Origin: Zeugodacus cucurbitae
Taxonomy: Eukaryota; Arthropoda; Insecta; Diptera; Tephritidae
Direction of reading: 5' to 3'
Assembly: GCF_028554725.1 (NCBI RefSeq)
Contig: NC_071667.1
Span: 74,322,001 to 74,386,000 of the forward strand
Length of the DNA: 64,000 bases
This document shows positions 11,601 to 23,300 of this stretch, piece by piece. Below the pieces are notes generated by a model. The model did not search any database. It was not told where the DNA came from and saw nothing but the letters and a program-made list of their open reading frames with translations. The position numbers and the translations under genes were made by a program. How positions within the stretch are numbered: position 1 is the stretch's first letter; each line of letters begins with the position of its first letter.

Positions 11601-14590
11601 ATTCAGAAATGTATGTGAAGTTACAGTATTCTGCAAAAATTAAGCAACTTTGATGATTGATTATTAAATTGTTTAACAAAATTGTAAAAGCTCCCGAAAA
11701 TGCCTATATTTAATTTTCTTAATTAATTCTACAAAATGCGAAAATCCCGCAAAAGGTAAACAAAAAATCGTGTAACATTTTCCTTTGACTCTTTGGGTTC
11801 ACAATGGAAATTTAATAGCGCAGAATCCTAGATTTTAGTATGAATTTTATATAATTGCATATAAGTCAGCATGCAGAGTAAGGCATAGCGGACGCGATTA
11901 TCTGGAAAACAGAAACTGAGGCAATTAAATGCGCTTAATTGGTAGTAAAGGGAGCTTAAGAAGGCCAATTAGACTGAAATGGCGATGGAATAAGCTACGC
12001 GGAATAATATCTTATTGAACTTATAAAAGATATTGTAGTATATTTGAGAGCATAAATTCTTTTTTATTTATTTATCAATATTTTTAGAAAATTACTTGGC
12101 AATATAAATTTTACAGGCTTAATGGACAATATAAATATCCATTTAGCTTGTATAAAAATATTAAATTAGTTTTACGTAAAAATATATATAAATATATTCA
12201 ATGTTCTCTACACAAACATGCACAAGCACGAAGCAAACATTTTTTTCAACTATGAAACCCTCACTGCTGATCCACCGAACATTTTGAAGGAGACTGCGGG
12301 TCTGACCTAACCACTTGCTAGATACTTTACATACTAATATTGATTGATTTTGGCAGAAACAGGTATTTCTGCATTGCAGTTATCAAAAACAAAGTGTCAA
12401 CAAAATCATGACATGCTTGACCCAAATACCTGGCAACAATAATATACGTAAACAATTGCACTGGATATACAGAATTTATATACCAACTTAGATATAATAA
12501 TAATACCAGCATATCCATGATTGTTTGTATACTTAGGCAGGAATCTTGTTCTTAATAACAACAATCTCTTGTCATACAGGGTGCGTCATGTATCGATATA
12601 TAAAATCTAAATTATTCTGCATCACTATGAATTCAGGTTCGTTGCTTAAGTCTTTTGAATTTAACTCCACTATTAGCAGGAGAGAGGTTCCGAAGAATAT
12701 ATTAATATTACCAGGAAGTACTAAAAACCAACAACCAAACAAATTTAGAACAACATTACACCATTCAAACAGTTTAGTTTGATCTCTAAATCTACTTTCA
12801 GAACAAACAGCCATTTATCAACTTTAATAAACGCCCGTGTGTGAGTTTACAGTATTTTATGACTGATCTGATTTGTATATAAAATTATCAAAATGTCTAA
12901 CCGAGGCAATGAATACGAACAGCAATAATGTTTTTTTCCACGCAGCAACCAAACAGTTAGAGTCATTTTAGATGTGTGTGTGTTGCGATTGCCATAAAAT
13001 GATAAACATTTAAAAAAGTGGTAATAATGGTACTTGGAGAGTATGGCGTCTAGACACGCGATATGTAAATTTTATTTGCGATTCGCGTGTTGAGTCATTG
13101 GAAATTGTCAACGTGCCGCAAACAGTTGTCTACATATGTCGAAAGGTAAGCTCGTATATAAGTAAATGCTATATTTCTTAACATAGAATGAACAAGTGTG
13201 TAGGCCTGTAGTTGGCACTTGTAGCATGTTGAAGGTGGTTCATAAGATGCAAGCAGGCGATAAATATGCAATAGAGTGAAATGAACAAGTGTGCAAAAAC
13301 ATGCGAATGAGTGCCAGAGTGTTATAAAAATAGTTTAATTATACCATATAAAAATTTATAAGGACTGTAGTAACGCCAGTTTTGAATTTTGAGATTAAAA
13401 CCCCCGACTTAAAAAATGATTTAAAAGGAAAAAGAATAAATTAGAGCATCCCAATGAAGACTTTTGAAAAAAAGGTAATCAACACCATCTAGTTTTGCTT
13501 TCTTAACACACAAGTATACATACTTAGGATATCTTAACTGCAGTCAGATGATGCAATCGAAATGCATCTAAAAGCTATGAACATTTCAACAACAAATTAT
13601 GGCAAACAGTTCGCAATAACAGTAAATGTTAACGACAACAAATAAACGTATCTGAAATCAGTTGACCGCAGAAAGGACACAGACTTACATTTAAATGAGG
13701 TATAAATGAGTGCTGACATGATTTTAGATGCCTTTGCCAATGAAATCTACAGACTTTGAACAGATAACTGTTGACATTTTTATTATAATGACAATTCGCA
13801 CTTATTGCCAATCGATGCGATACGAAAGGAGGACCAAATGCATAAAGACTCTCGTTCAAAAATAGTCTAGGCCACACACCTCAAACAAAGGCGCTAACAT
13901 GTAGGTTTGTATACCACGTCGTTCTGATATTGGAATGTTCCAGCGCTCCACTGGTTATTGCCTCGAACCGATGTCGCATACTGACTTGTCAATGGCTTCG
14001 ATGACTAGGCAGCTAATTACATATAAAATTATTGTCTTTAAGGATATGTTCAGACTTACATATAAAATTCTTGAAATAGCACACGTAAACGATCTACAAA
14101 TACTTTTGTAAATTTTTTGTTCGTTTATTGTACAATAAATTCCACATTTGAGGGCGCACCTTCGATCCTTGCAGCTCATTCTTGTGCATCTTTCGTGCGT
14201 GTAAATTGCATGTATATGGATTGTTGCTATAAAAATCGTTCGTTATTTCGATTGCAATTTATCTTCTTTGTAATTCTTTGTTATTGTTGTGTTCAGTGTT
14301 ATTTTTGTTCTGCAGCTATTATTATTGTTGCTGCCGGCGAATGGCACGATCGATTGATTTCTAGTCTCAAATACACCCACACTTTGATAAATAGAAGCAA
14401 GCCGATGCGACTGTGTTGTAATTTCTTTGCGAAATCCGGGTTGAAACTCGCGGTTAAAAATTTTTGTAATGTAGCCAATTGCAGATGATATAAATTTGTA
14501 CGACTTTGCTCGAATAATTAATCGGAAACGAGTACTTAATAGTGGGTATTATCTAAAAATATTTAAAAAATCAATGAATACACTCAAATA
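8640..14590. other. Long AT-rich stretch without supported genes
   Basis: Contains a TA microsatellite at about 9480-9493, many poly-A/T runs, and a region near 12320-12830 where both strands carry 60-80 codon ORFs. The minus-strand pair there is hydrophobic, but the two ORFs are in different frames with no good splice link. AATAAA occurs at about 12825. Nothing rises to a gene call. Confidence 0.5.
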
Positions 14591-14591
14591 T

Positions 14592-14730
14592 TGTCAGATG
14601 ATAGATATCAAATGGATTTAACATGACAAATGTTTGGTGAACATACAGTGACAGCTGTCAAATGAGCGTCAACTGGTAGTTGTCAGATGAATTTCGGATG
14701 TGAGCTGTCAAATAGATTTAAGGTCCTTAC
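14592..14730. repeat. Cluster of TGTCA(A/G)ATGA-type motifs
   Basis: Near-copies of TGTCARATGA occur at 14592, 14655, 14681 and 14706. Two of them are preceded by an AGC half-site (AGCTGTCAAAT). The flanks ATCAAATGGATTTAA and GTCAAATAGATTTAA also match each other, which suggests an imperfect duplication or a clustered binding site. No function assigned. Confidence 0.45.
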
Positions 14731-15740
14731 AAATTCCCATTTCCAACTCCATATAACTTATATTTCATAGCTGAACCTCACCTAATCCTATGAGATTGAT
14801 AGATAATATTAAGGTGTTCTTAAGCCTAAGTCAGTAAATTTCCAGTCTTCTTCTTAGCCATATTTTATTATTAAATTCTCTCTTCGGATAATGTTCTTCC
14901 CACATCGCAAACATACCACCACTAGTGTTCGCCTTGTAATGACAAATTGCGCTTTGCGCTTTCAGCGAACAATTAGTCTCGCCATTTAATGACAAATAAT
15001 TTCAACAACTTGCACGCATATAGACATACGAGTATGTATGAATGAAAAATCTAAATTAAACTCGTGTCGTGGCAGTTGAATTGAAAAACAATTATTTACA
15101 GGGCCAAATATGTACAAATGTGCATTAATCGCTCCCACAAGCACACAAATACACTTACATCGCACTCATACGCATACAAACTCGCATATGTCGATGTTAT
15201 GTTTTTATATACACCCGCATAACGGCCGTATTTGGTCAAGCGCCGCCACAGACAACCAATCAAATCGACAACTCGCACGCTGGCAAATGTATATTGACAT
15301 GCCTATGTCGCTGAGCACTGACAAGAGCTTGATTTTTTAATTGATTTCCTTTTCTAAGCAAACCAATTGTATATTTCGAAAAAAAAAGAATTTTGGACTG
15401 TTGATTGTAATTGAAATACTACAGTTAAAAAGTATTGCTTAATAAAATTACTTTTGGGTCATTGAAGATTTTGACTAACTGGTTGTTTTAAAGTAGTAAA
15501 AGTGGTGATATCTCTTATACTTTTTGGAATTCTAACTGTTTTTAGAAATGACTTTAATTTTCGCTTGCAATTTTTTCCCGTCATTGATAACCTTCAACTT
15601 TTTGCCTTGCTTTGCTAGCCGAAAACTGCATTGAGGTGCCCCAAAGTGACTAACGAATGATCTATTGTTTAAAATAATTCGATGGAAATACTGCTATTTC
15701 CAAGATTTGTTCTAATTTATATTAATTTGATCTAAAACTG
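14731..15740. other. Intergenic DNA left of the transposon island
   Basis: AT-rich with no supported gene. The short opposing ORFs around 15096-15340 overlap each other and look like chance. Confidence 0.5.
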
Positions 15741-15760
15741 TTGTTGTTGTAACGGCACTA

Positions 15761-15774
15761 AATAAGTCATGAAT
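15761..15774 (+). repeat. Target-site duplication, left copy
   Basis: AATAAGTCATGAAT, identical to 16962-16975. The flanking bases differ on both sides, so the exact match is 14 bases. It abuts the GTATGTATGTG stretch that forms the 3' simple-repeat tail of the inserted element. Confidence 0.8.
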
Positions 15775-15802
15775 GTATGTATGTGATTGACGTTGCAACC
15801 GT

Positions 15803-16633
15803 TTAGCCGGTTATAGCCGAATCGACGATAGTGCGCCACCTCTCTCTCTCCTTCGCAGTTCGGCGCCAGTTGAAGATCCCAAGTGTAACCAGGTCGCTCT
15901 CCACCTGGTCCCTCCAACGGAGTGGAGGCCTTCCCCTTCCTCGGCTTCCTCCGGCGGGTACTGCATCGAACACTTTCAGAGCTGGAGTGTTTTGGTCCAT
16001 TCGGACAAGATGACCTAGCCAGCGTAGCCGCTGTCTTTTTATTCGCTGAACTGTGTTAATGTCGTCGTATAACTCGTACAGCTCATCGTTCCATCGTCTG
16101 CGGTATTCGCCGTTGCCAATGTTCTGAGGACCATAAATCTTGCGCAAAATTTTCCTCTCGAAAACTCCTAGTGTCGTCTCATCTGATGTTGACATCGTCC
16201 AAGCTTCTGCACCGTAGAGCAGGACGGGAATGATAAGCGACTTGTAGAGCTTGATTTTGGTTCGTCGAGAGAGGACTTTACTGTTCAATTGCCTACTCAG
16301 TCCAAAGTAGCACCTGTTGTCAAGAGTTATTCTGCGCTGGATTTAGAGGCTGACATTGTTCGTGTTGTTGATGCTGGTTCCCAGGTATACGAAATTATCT
16401 ACGACCTCGAAGTTATGACTGTCAACAGTGACGTGGGAGCCAAGACGAGAATGCGCCGACTGTTTGCTTGATGACAGGAGATATTTCGTCTTGTCCTCAT
16501 TCACCTCCAGACCCATTCGCTTCGCCTCCTTATCCATGCGGGAAAAAGCAGAACAAACGGCGCGGTTGTTGCATCCGATGATATCAATATCATCGTACAC
16601 TCTTGTAGAAGGCGTACGCCAGGAGCTGTACAC
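15803..16633 (-). pseudogene. RTE-like reverse transcriptase, catalytic motif to C-terminus
   Basis: Reads on the minus strand from a damaged catalytic box YDDIDIIG (about 16600-16574; the family normally has YADD) through DKEAKRMGLEVNEDKTKYLL (primer-grip/thumb region) and VDNFVYLGTSI. One in-frame TAA lies near 16342, then the same frame continues through KSLIIPVLLYGAEAWT, FERKILRKIYGP and RIKRQRLRWLGHLVRM, with the usual end WRTIVDSAITG at 15803. The first and second open parts are in one frame, so a single nonsense codon separates them. The C-terminal 161 codons are open. No intact element is encoded, so it cannot move by itself. Confidence 0.8.
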
Positions 16634-16644
16634 TCTTGTAGAAG
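16595..16644 (+). repeat. Direct repeat left by a 16-base templated insertion in the RT
   Basis: GTACACTCTTGTAGAAG occurs at 16595-16611 and 16628-16644, 33 bases apart. Read on the minus strand, 16 bases copied from just upstream sit between the Ala and first Asp codons of the expected YADD box. Sixteen is not a multiple of three, so the frame changes exactly at the catalytic site. Confidence 0.7.
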
Positions 16645-16671
16645 ATTGTACCTTCTCGGTTTAGCTCTGCA

Positions 16672-16961
16672 GCTCTTATAATGCACCTTATCAGTTCTTC
16701 GCCGCCGTATTTGAATAGTTCTGCCGGTAATCTATCGGCCCCCGCTGCTTTGTTGTTCTTCAAGCGGGTAATTGCTATTCGAATTTCTTCATGGTCGGGT
16801 AATGGAACATCTGTTCCATCGTCATCGATTGGGGGATCGGGTTCGCCATCTCCTGGTGTTGTACTCTCACTGCCATTCAGCAGGTCGGAGAAGTGTTCAC
16901 TCCATAATCCCAGTATGCCCTGGACAGATTACCACCTTGGTCTCTACATGATAATGTAGAT
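16672..16961 (-). pseudogene. RTE-like reverse transcriptase, N-terminal fragment with internal deletion
   Basis: Minus strand. After a frame change near the 5' end, the sequence gives LWSEHFSDLLNG, an acidic linker, then EEIRIAITRLKNNKAAGADR and LPAELFKYGGEELIRCI. This is the standard start of the RT domain (the LKNNKAAG-D fingers motif). At about 16684-16672 it joins directly to IRAAELNREGTIF, which normally lies just before the YADD box. Most RT motifs, including the first catalytic aspartate, are therefore missing. The breakpoint is seen; its mechanism is not. Confidence 0.7.
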
Positions 16962-16975
16962 AATAAGTCATGAAT
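16962..16975 (+). repeat. Target-site duplication, right copy
   Basis: AATAAGTCATGAAT, exact match to 15761-15774. It lies just outside a small inverted repeat (TCTACAT GATA ATGTAGA, 16943-16960) at the truncated 5' end of the insertion. That inverted repeat may be filler from the integration event. Confidence 0.8.
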
Positions 16976-17091
16976 ACTTCCGAGTTAATTCGGATCCATT
17001 CCGGTAAAGCATAGTAGATCCGAATGTGTGGGAACGTGGAAATGAAGCTGTCGTTTAGAAAAGTACGAATCTGAAAACGAATATCAAAACC

Positions 17092-17310
17092 TCAGAATAG
17101 TGGACCTCTTGGCACTGAGAAGAATTTTAAGATTGTTATTACACATGGAACCATCTGGATGTGTTGATGTACATATTTCTTACTGATAATTCGGTCTTCT
17201 ATCGTTTTGAGGCTGATGTTTCCGAGAGCTTGGCATTCGCAGATATAGTGGATAATTCCTTCTGGCGTATCTGCTTGCACAACATATTTTTCTTGAACAA
17301 TATATTTTAC
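17092..17310 (-). pseudogene. C-terminal relic of a Jockey-type ORF2
   Basis: Minus-strand fragment of 62 codons plus an upstream out-of-frame piece. It reads DTPEGIIHYICECQALGNIS, like the Cys/His box (ETPEH-[IL]-x-C-x-C-x-AL) that ends many Jockey-superfamily polymerases, then IISKKYVHQHIQMVP and TILKFFSVPRGPLF before the stop. A second frame over 17368-17180 carries the expected preceding cysteines, so at least one frameshift is present. It is followed on the same strand by the element's 3' untranslated region. Confidence 0.55.
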
Positions 17311-20300
17311 ATGGAATCAGTACATATTTATTATCTGTTTGTATAATATATGTATAAAATAAATTCACTGATTTTTACTTCATATCAAACCTTAACTTTT
17401 GTTCTTGTCAAATATTCGTACAAGTCTTATAAAAAATATATTTTAGCAGAGACCGATAAAAACATATACTATATACGTAACCATTATGGTACATAGGCCT
17501 AAACAAAAAAATATGGTTTAAATTTCCCACAATTGTTACTCATATGTATATCTCCACCACTATGAAACACCCATTTTGCAATTTAATTACACCGTCACCT
17601 GTTGGCGACCTATCAGCCGAGTTGGCAACTGTTTCATGCAACAGTTTTCCAGCTGGTAGCGGTGACAAAGCTTCAACCACCGCATGGCTTGCGAATGCAT
17701 GAAATAATTCAATTTACGCGTATCAAACGGCCAAAATATACGCAGCGTGTTCCCACTGTGTGTGAAAACAAATGCGAAAATATAAAATGTTAAACCAACG
17801 AAAATTGCTGTGGCGGTTAAGCGGTTGAGCGCGCACGGTTTATGCGGCATTTGTGGCAAAGCGCTAAGGCATGAACTTAAATCATTGCAAAAACTATGAC
17901 AGCCAAAAATGAAAAATTGCAAACGCGATGCGATTGCGCATAACAAAATGAAAACATATCTACATATGAAAATGTGTGTTCACTGAAATAGCGAATTTGT
18001 GATTTTTTGTAAAAATCATGAGAAACTATTACGCTGTTCGTTGTTTTGTGGTGAAAAAACTACGTAACAAACATGCTAATTTTATTATAAACATATTCTT
18101 CGTACCCTTTTACTTTCAATTTGAAAAAAATATATAAATAGTCCAAATAAAATTAATAACTCAAACATTTTAATTAACTACAACTTCAATTTTAGTGCAA
18201 AAAGCAGAAAAACGATGCTATTTCAATAATCATTAATTTTGCAATTTCCCGAAACTCCCACTTGCCGTTCATTACAAATTGAAAAACTCGCTGCCAAAAG
18301 ATGCTCAATTATACATTCACCATTTCCGCGCATATTCTACATATTTACATACAAGCGTTTTGATATAGCAGTATATATTTATGGCTATATTACGTAATAG
18401 ATTGCAAATCACTGCCCACTTTTTCGCACCGTTTGGCAGCTTTATGAGTTAAAATTTTAATAACAATTATGTAACATCCTCACTTGAGTAGTTTGTGATG
18501 CGTTTGAGTTTAATAAAGTTTCAATGAATTTTTAATTCACCATCCAAATGCTAGCATTTCAACTGATGCCCACTCATTGGTGAGCAAACAGATGTTCACG
18601 AATAAAAGTGAAGCACTTTTAAATGGCTTTAGTTCACACATTAAATACTACTAAAGTGAATGGTTGCATCTGCAGTGTCTCTTCATGTTAAAACGCTTGG
18701 ATATTGTGTGACCTTCTTGGGAACATGATGTATGAACTCAATTTACTAATTGCTAATCATTTGTTTTGTTCATTATGTGAAACAATACTTAAAAGAATTA
18801 GGAAAATATACAGCAAACTGTTCGATTTCTTCGCATTTTTAGAATATCGACCAGGAGATAGAAATAACTGAAATTCTCATGACAATACTATTATTGAAGT
18901 TATGCTCAGATAAAACAACAATTTCCCTATGATATTTTTGGAAGAAGTGCGATTTGTGTTGGTGTTCTTGTTATTTTAGTTGATCTCAAACTGAAATTTG
19001 TATCGCATTTGACATACGGAAGCATCAATAAATCCATTTATCTCGCGATCTTATTCACAACAAGTCATTTGAGCGCTTTTCCATTTCCAACGATTGGTTA
19101 GCGATAAAGCACTTACGTCAAGCACCAGCAACCAATTGACAACTGTTGAAAATGGAACAAAAAGCGAAATCGTTAAGCCACAAGCCGTTAGTCCGTTGAC
19201 GACTTCATTTGCAGTCAAGCTCATTGCTCATGAGCCAGCGAAAATGCTTAGCTCCGGCCGCTGGTTAACAAGCGAAAGCAACAAAAACAAGGCAAATGGT
19301 CTGCAAAGCGCACAGCAAATATTCCACATAACACCCAATCAGTTACAGATGAAAAGTGAAAATCCAGCACACGACAACCTGTTGAAATGTATCCAGTGCA
19401 GCGGCTTTCATTTAGTGTGAAAATGTTTGCTAGGATTTGTCCACTAGACGCACTTGTTACGTGTTGGCTGGTTAAGTCATTGACTGGCTGGTCGCCACAT
19501 ATCGTAAATCTCACATTGCGTTGTGTAAACGCACAAATCAACTCCGTGGCATTCGTGTCACACACAACGGGCGGTGCTCCACTGGCCGCATGGCATGTTG
19601 CAACGTTGCAGTGAGTCACTGCCCTATTTCTGTAATTGAATTTATATTGATTTAATTGCAATCGATAGCGGAAATTAGCTAAGTTGCGTAAAGCAATCAA
19701 AAAAGTAGTACACTCTTAATGTTAAAAAAGATTAATTAAGCTGTTGGGCGAACGCACTTTTAGTCAATTACTTCGTTTTAAAGATAATTTAGACATTCTA
19801 ATGTGTTTATAATGAAGTGGAGATAACGAAAAAAATGTGTACGTTATTTTATATTATAATTTGTTTTATAGGTCCAAATATTCTGTTGTTTGATTACTTT
19901 GAACTTCATTATTGTAGCCAAACGTACCTTATTATCTTCTCTTTGCTTAAGACAAAAGACTTCTCCCTTTTGTGAACTACTTTATATGTATTTTTCAATC
20001 CTAACACCCCCAATAACTCAATTACGACTCCAAGCTCATATCCTTAACTCATCTTCACGTAATTTGTCGTGTGGCGAACATTACGCGCCTGTTGTAAGAA
20101 CTATACCACCAATAGCGGCAGCAACGACACAACAACAGTAAATTTAACATTTCCCTTGCGATAAGTATCCCAGCGACATGATACCGAAGTGACATTTGAA
20201 GAGCAACGAAAAAAAATTTGCAGAAGCAAAAAAGCGCACGACGCCACCGAAACGCCGGTACCGTCGCTGCCACTTTAGGCGCAATTCGTGATTTGTGGGA

Positions 20301-23300
20301 GTGGCAGAATTTGAATAACAAAACAAAGACATAAACAACAGAAGCAACAACAAGTGAATATAAAAAAATAAAAAAATGAGTAACAACAGCATGCAGATAG
20401 CTTTGATTTTAACAGCGGCGTTGACATCGGCGCGGGTACAGCTGGAGGGCTTTCGAAGCAGAATTCATATGAAAAAGGCGCGTCAAGTCAAGAAGTTAAA
20501 AATGCTTGTACTTTACCTGCTGTTTATACTACAAAAACAACAAAACCGTGTAACAAAAATGTCATGGCTTCTGTGATCTTTATGATTTGCGTTTCATAAA
20601 AAACACAAACAAAAAAAAAACAACCATAAAATCTGCATGCAAAGCAAGTCTCATTAATTTAACATTACATATAAACATACAGACATATATTGTACATACA
20701 CATAAACAAAAAATAGCGGCATGCTGCTCTTTATAATCACGTAACAAAAATCTGAACAATCGCCACTGGTAAACACCAAAAGCAAAATAATTTATATACA
20801 TACATATATCGCCGAAAGCCACCTTGAATTCGCATGTGCTTCTTTACTTCTTCCAGTGGCACGCTCAGTGCGGTGCATGCAACGCCGCTTTGGCTCGTAT
20901 GCAATGCTTCGCACTTTTATAGCTTCTTGCTTTTACGCTTTTCATTATGTTTCTGCTTTCAGCTCCCCCTTTTATTAAGCTGCTGCTGCAATTAAGCGTG
21001 ACAATAAATCCTGTTTCCTTTTTCCTGCTTGCCATATTATATTTACATATATTCCGTATGGATTTTTTTGTTGGAGGTTTAAAATTTAGTGCGTACGCGG
21101 TGGCGGGTTGTAAATCTGATAGTTATATGCATTTTATAGGGCATTTATTGTCAGAATAAACTCTGTTCTTTAAACCCATATCCAGACAATAGCAACTCCT
21201 CTTATGCCGAATATATTGCATTTTAGATTGTAGTGCAACCTATATTTGACAACGTGTGTTAAGTGTTAACGGTCCTAACGCAACCATTGCGGCTTTAGAA
21301 AGTATCTTGTAGTAATTACATTTGCAAATTTTTCTTATTTGTATAAACAAATTGAGTTTACAAGCTGCTTTCGACCAAATTTGCATTTGTAATGGACGGT
21401 TTGCTAGTAAGGTGTGAACACACCACAATAAATTAATGGCAACAACTTGACTCACAAGTCAGAAGGTTAAGTGGCTTAGAATGGAGCTTGTCTGTATCTA
21501 AAAATAAAAATTAGTAATGAAAAATGTTTGTATTCACATCCACACTAATTGAGTCACACTATATAAATTATAACTGTGCAGTAATCTAATGGCAATGCGA
21601 AAAATATTAAACAATATTTATTATAATTGAGTAATGCGGAGTGTTGATATAAAATAACAAATGTAATGGAATACATATTTGTATTAATTCGCTAAAACTC
21701 TTAAGGCAATCGAAACTATAAATTAAGCTTTTGTTATTAAGCACTTATGACCAGTAAATGAATTAGGTATTGTAATATTATACACATTAAAATATTCTAT
21801 TACCTTCATCAAAAGTGCCTTCAACACTTCATACAACATTATCAAATTCAATTAAATCACAATCACATTTCCCGTTATATTACTTCATTGACCGGATATG
21901 GGATATATTAACATGTTTTTCTCTTATTCTTAATAAACATATTATTTCACTTGTAATCATTGAGTACTGTTAACTAAAGAGCACTCCAGTTTTGCATATG
22001 TGATTGCACATATGTATTCATATACAGTTCACTCAGTGTTACATTGAAACTTAATATCATTGCTGCTGCAGTTGAGAAGCCATAAAATTGTGAGATTGAC
22101 TGCTCCATCGATAAACGATCAATTGCTCAACATTCAATAACTCTTTGCTGGTTGCACTGGAAGGAAGAAGGGTCGCTGCCTTGCACTTGTGGAGCTTCGC
22201 GTTCGCATTCATGGGAAAATAAAGTTAATTTCAATGACTTTGGCACCATTTATATAATTTGTAATTATGTCATAATGCAGATTTGCAATTAAGAGAAATG
22301 GAAGTAAAATGTGATAATGATTGTAATAAAGTATAACATAGTGATTTAAAAGCTTTTTACATTAATTCGATATTTCTCCGAATTGTGTGATTATTTTGCT
22401 TTGGTATTTGGCAACTCTGTTGAATATTTAACATAGTCTCAAATTGGGAACAGAGCACCTATGAGAACTAGAGAGGGAGAAGGTTTTTTAAGGCAAGCTT
22501 AGATGTCATACTATATCAGACGATTCAAAAGACTGTTTAACAAGCGTAAATAATTTGTTGATTAAAAATGCTCAAGAAATCACTTGCATTCCCTTATTGT
22601 CCACAACACGTGTACAAATATAATTTCTTTTCGCCGGCAAAGCAAAATTTTCATGGTCAACATAACAGGTCCTGCAAATACAAAAACAAAGCTTTATAAT
22701 GGTATGTACTTTATATAGCATAAACAACGCCGCAGCCAGAGTAAATTACTTTTCTCAGCGATCAGCTGGGATAATACTGCGATTAGCCGTTGCTCATTAT
22801 GAAAATTTATTATGTGCGGTGAGCTGGTGACGACGGCTCTTGTCGACGATCGTCTGGCTGACGCTCGGCGCTGCTGCTGCAATGAGCACACACAAGCGGA
22901 AAGCGAAAATTGCACAGCAGGCGCAGCCACAACAACAACACGTGATAACAAAATTCACACTGGAAGCAGAATCTTTCCGCTTTATTGTTGTTGTGAAAGC
23001 TTTCCCTGTTTCTGTTTGTTGTGGCGGTGATGACGGCGGCGCAAACAAACCATTAATCAGTGCTGCTGCATGGCTGGCATAAATCAACAGGCCGCCGCAC
23101 CAGCGTAACCAGCAACGATCAGCGTCGCACCGTGAACAGTGTTGGCTGCCAGCCTGTGGCCTGCTGTGCCTTGTTAAGAGTTCGACAGAAGTTCATACAC
23201 CGACCGATGTGGGTATATCCTGTTGCAAATGATTGAGAGTAAAATTTCTGGCTGTGGATCTTCTAAAGCTCTTGGCGTTTATCACTAGCACTTACGTCTA

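Larger units (their letters stand above)
15775..16961 (-). mobile_element. RTE-like LINE insertion, 5'-truncated and internally deleted
   Basis: Minus-strand insertion of 1187 bases bounded by an exact 14-base direct repeat. It carries the reverse transcriptase C-terminal half and ends in a short untranslated region with CATACATAC at its 3' terminus. Tandem short repeats at the 3' end are a known trait of RTE-clade elements. The 5' end stops inside the region just before the RT (about EHFSDLLNG). A large deletion removes most of the fingers and palm core. Premature stops and a 16-base insertion also disable it. The clade call rests on protein resemblance read by eye. Confidence 0.8.
15741..17310 (-). 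mobile_element. Older Jockey-type non-LTR remnant, interrupted by a second LINE
   Basis: On the minus strand the element runs from a decayed protein C-terminus (17310-17092) through a 3' untranslated region (17091-16976). It then continues after the nested insertion with TAGTGCCGTTACAACAACAA at 15760-15741. Joining the two flanks across one copy of the 14-base duplication gives an uninterrupted 3' end that finishes in a (CAA)n-like tail. The 5' part of the element is absent. Terminal CAA/GTT tracts are frequent on fly non-LTR copies. Family assignment rests on the short C-terminal peptide and is approximate. Confidence 0.55.

Noticed and set aside
12327..12814. Two consecutive hydrophobic minus-strand ORFs that might be a chemoreceptor piece
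   Set aside because: They are in different frames, no consistent splice pair joins them, no upstream or downstream exons were found, and the opposite strand is open too.
19248..19700. 150-codon minus-strand ORF overlapping 75-108 codon plus-strand ORFs
   Set aside because: Several frames are open at once on both strands, which points to composition; no family resemblance.
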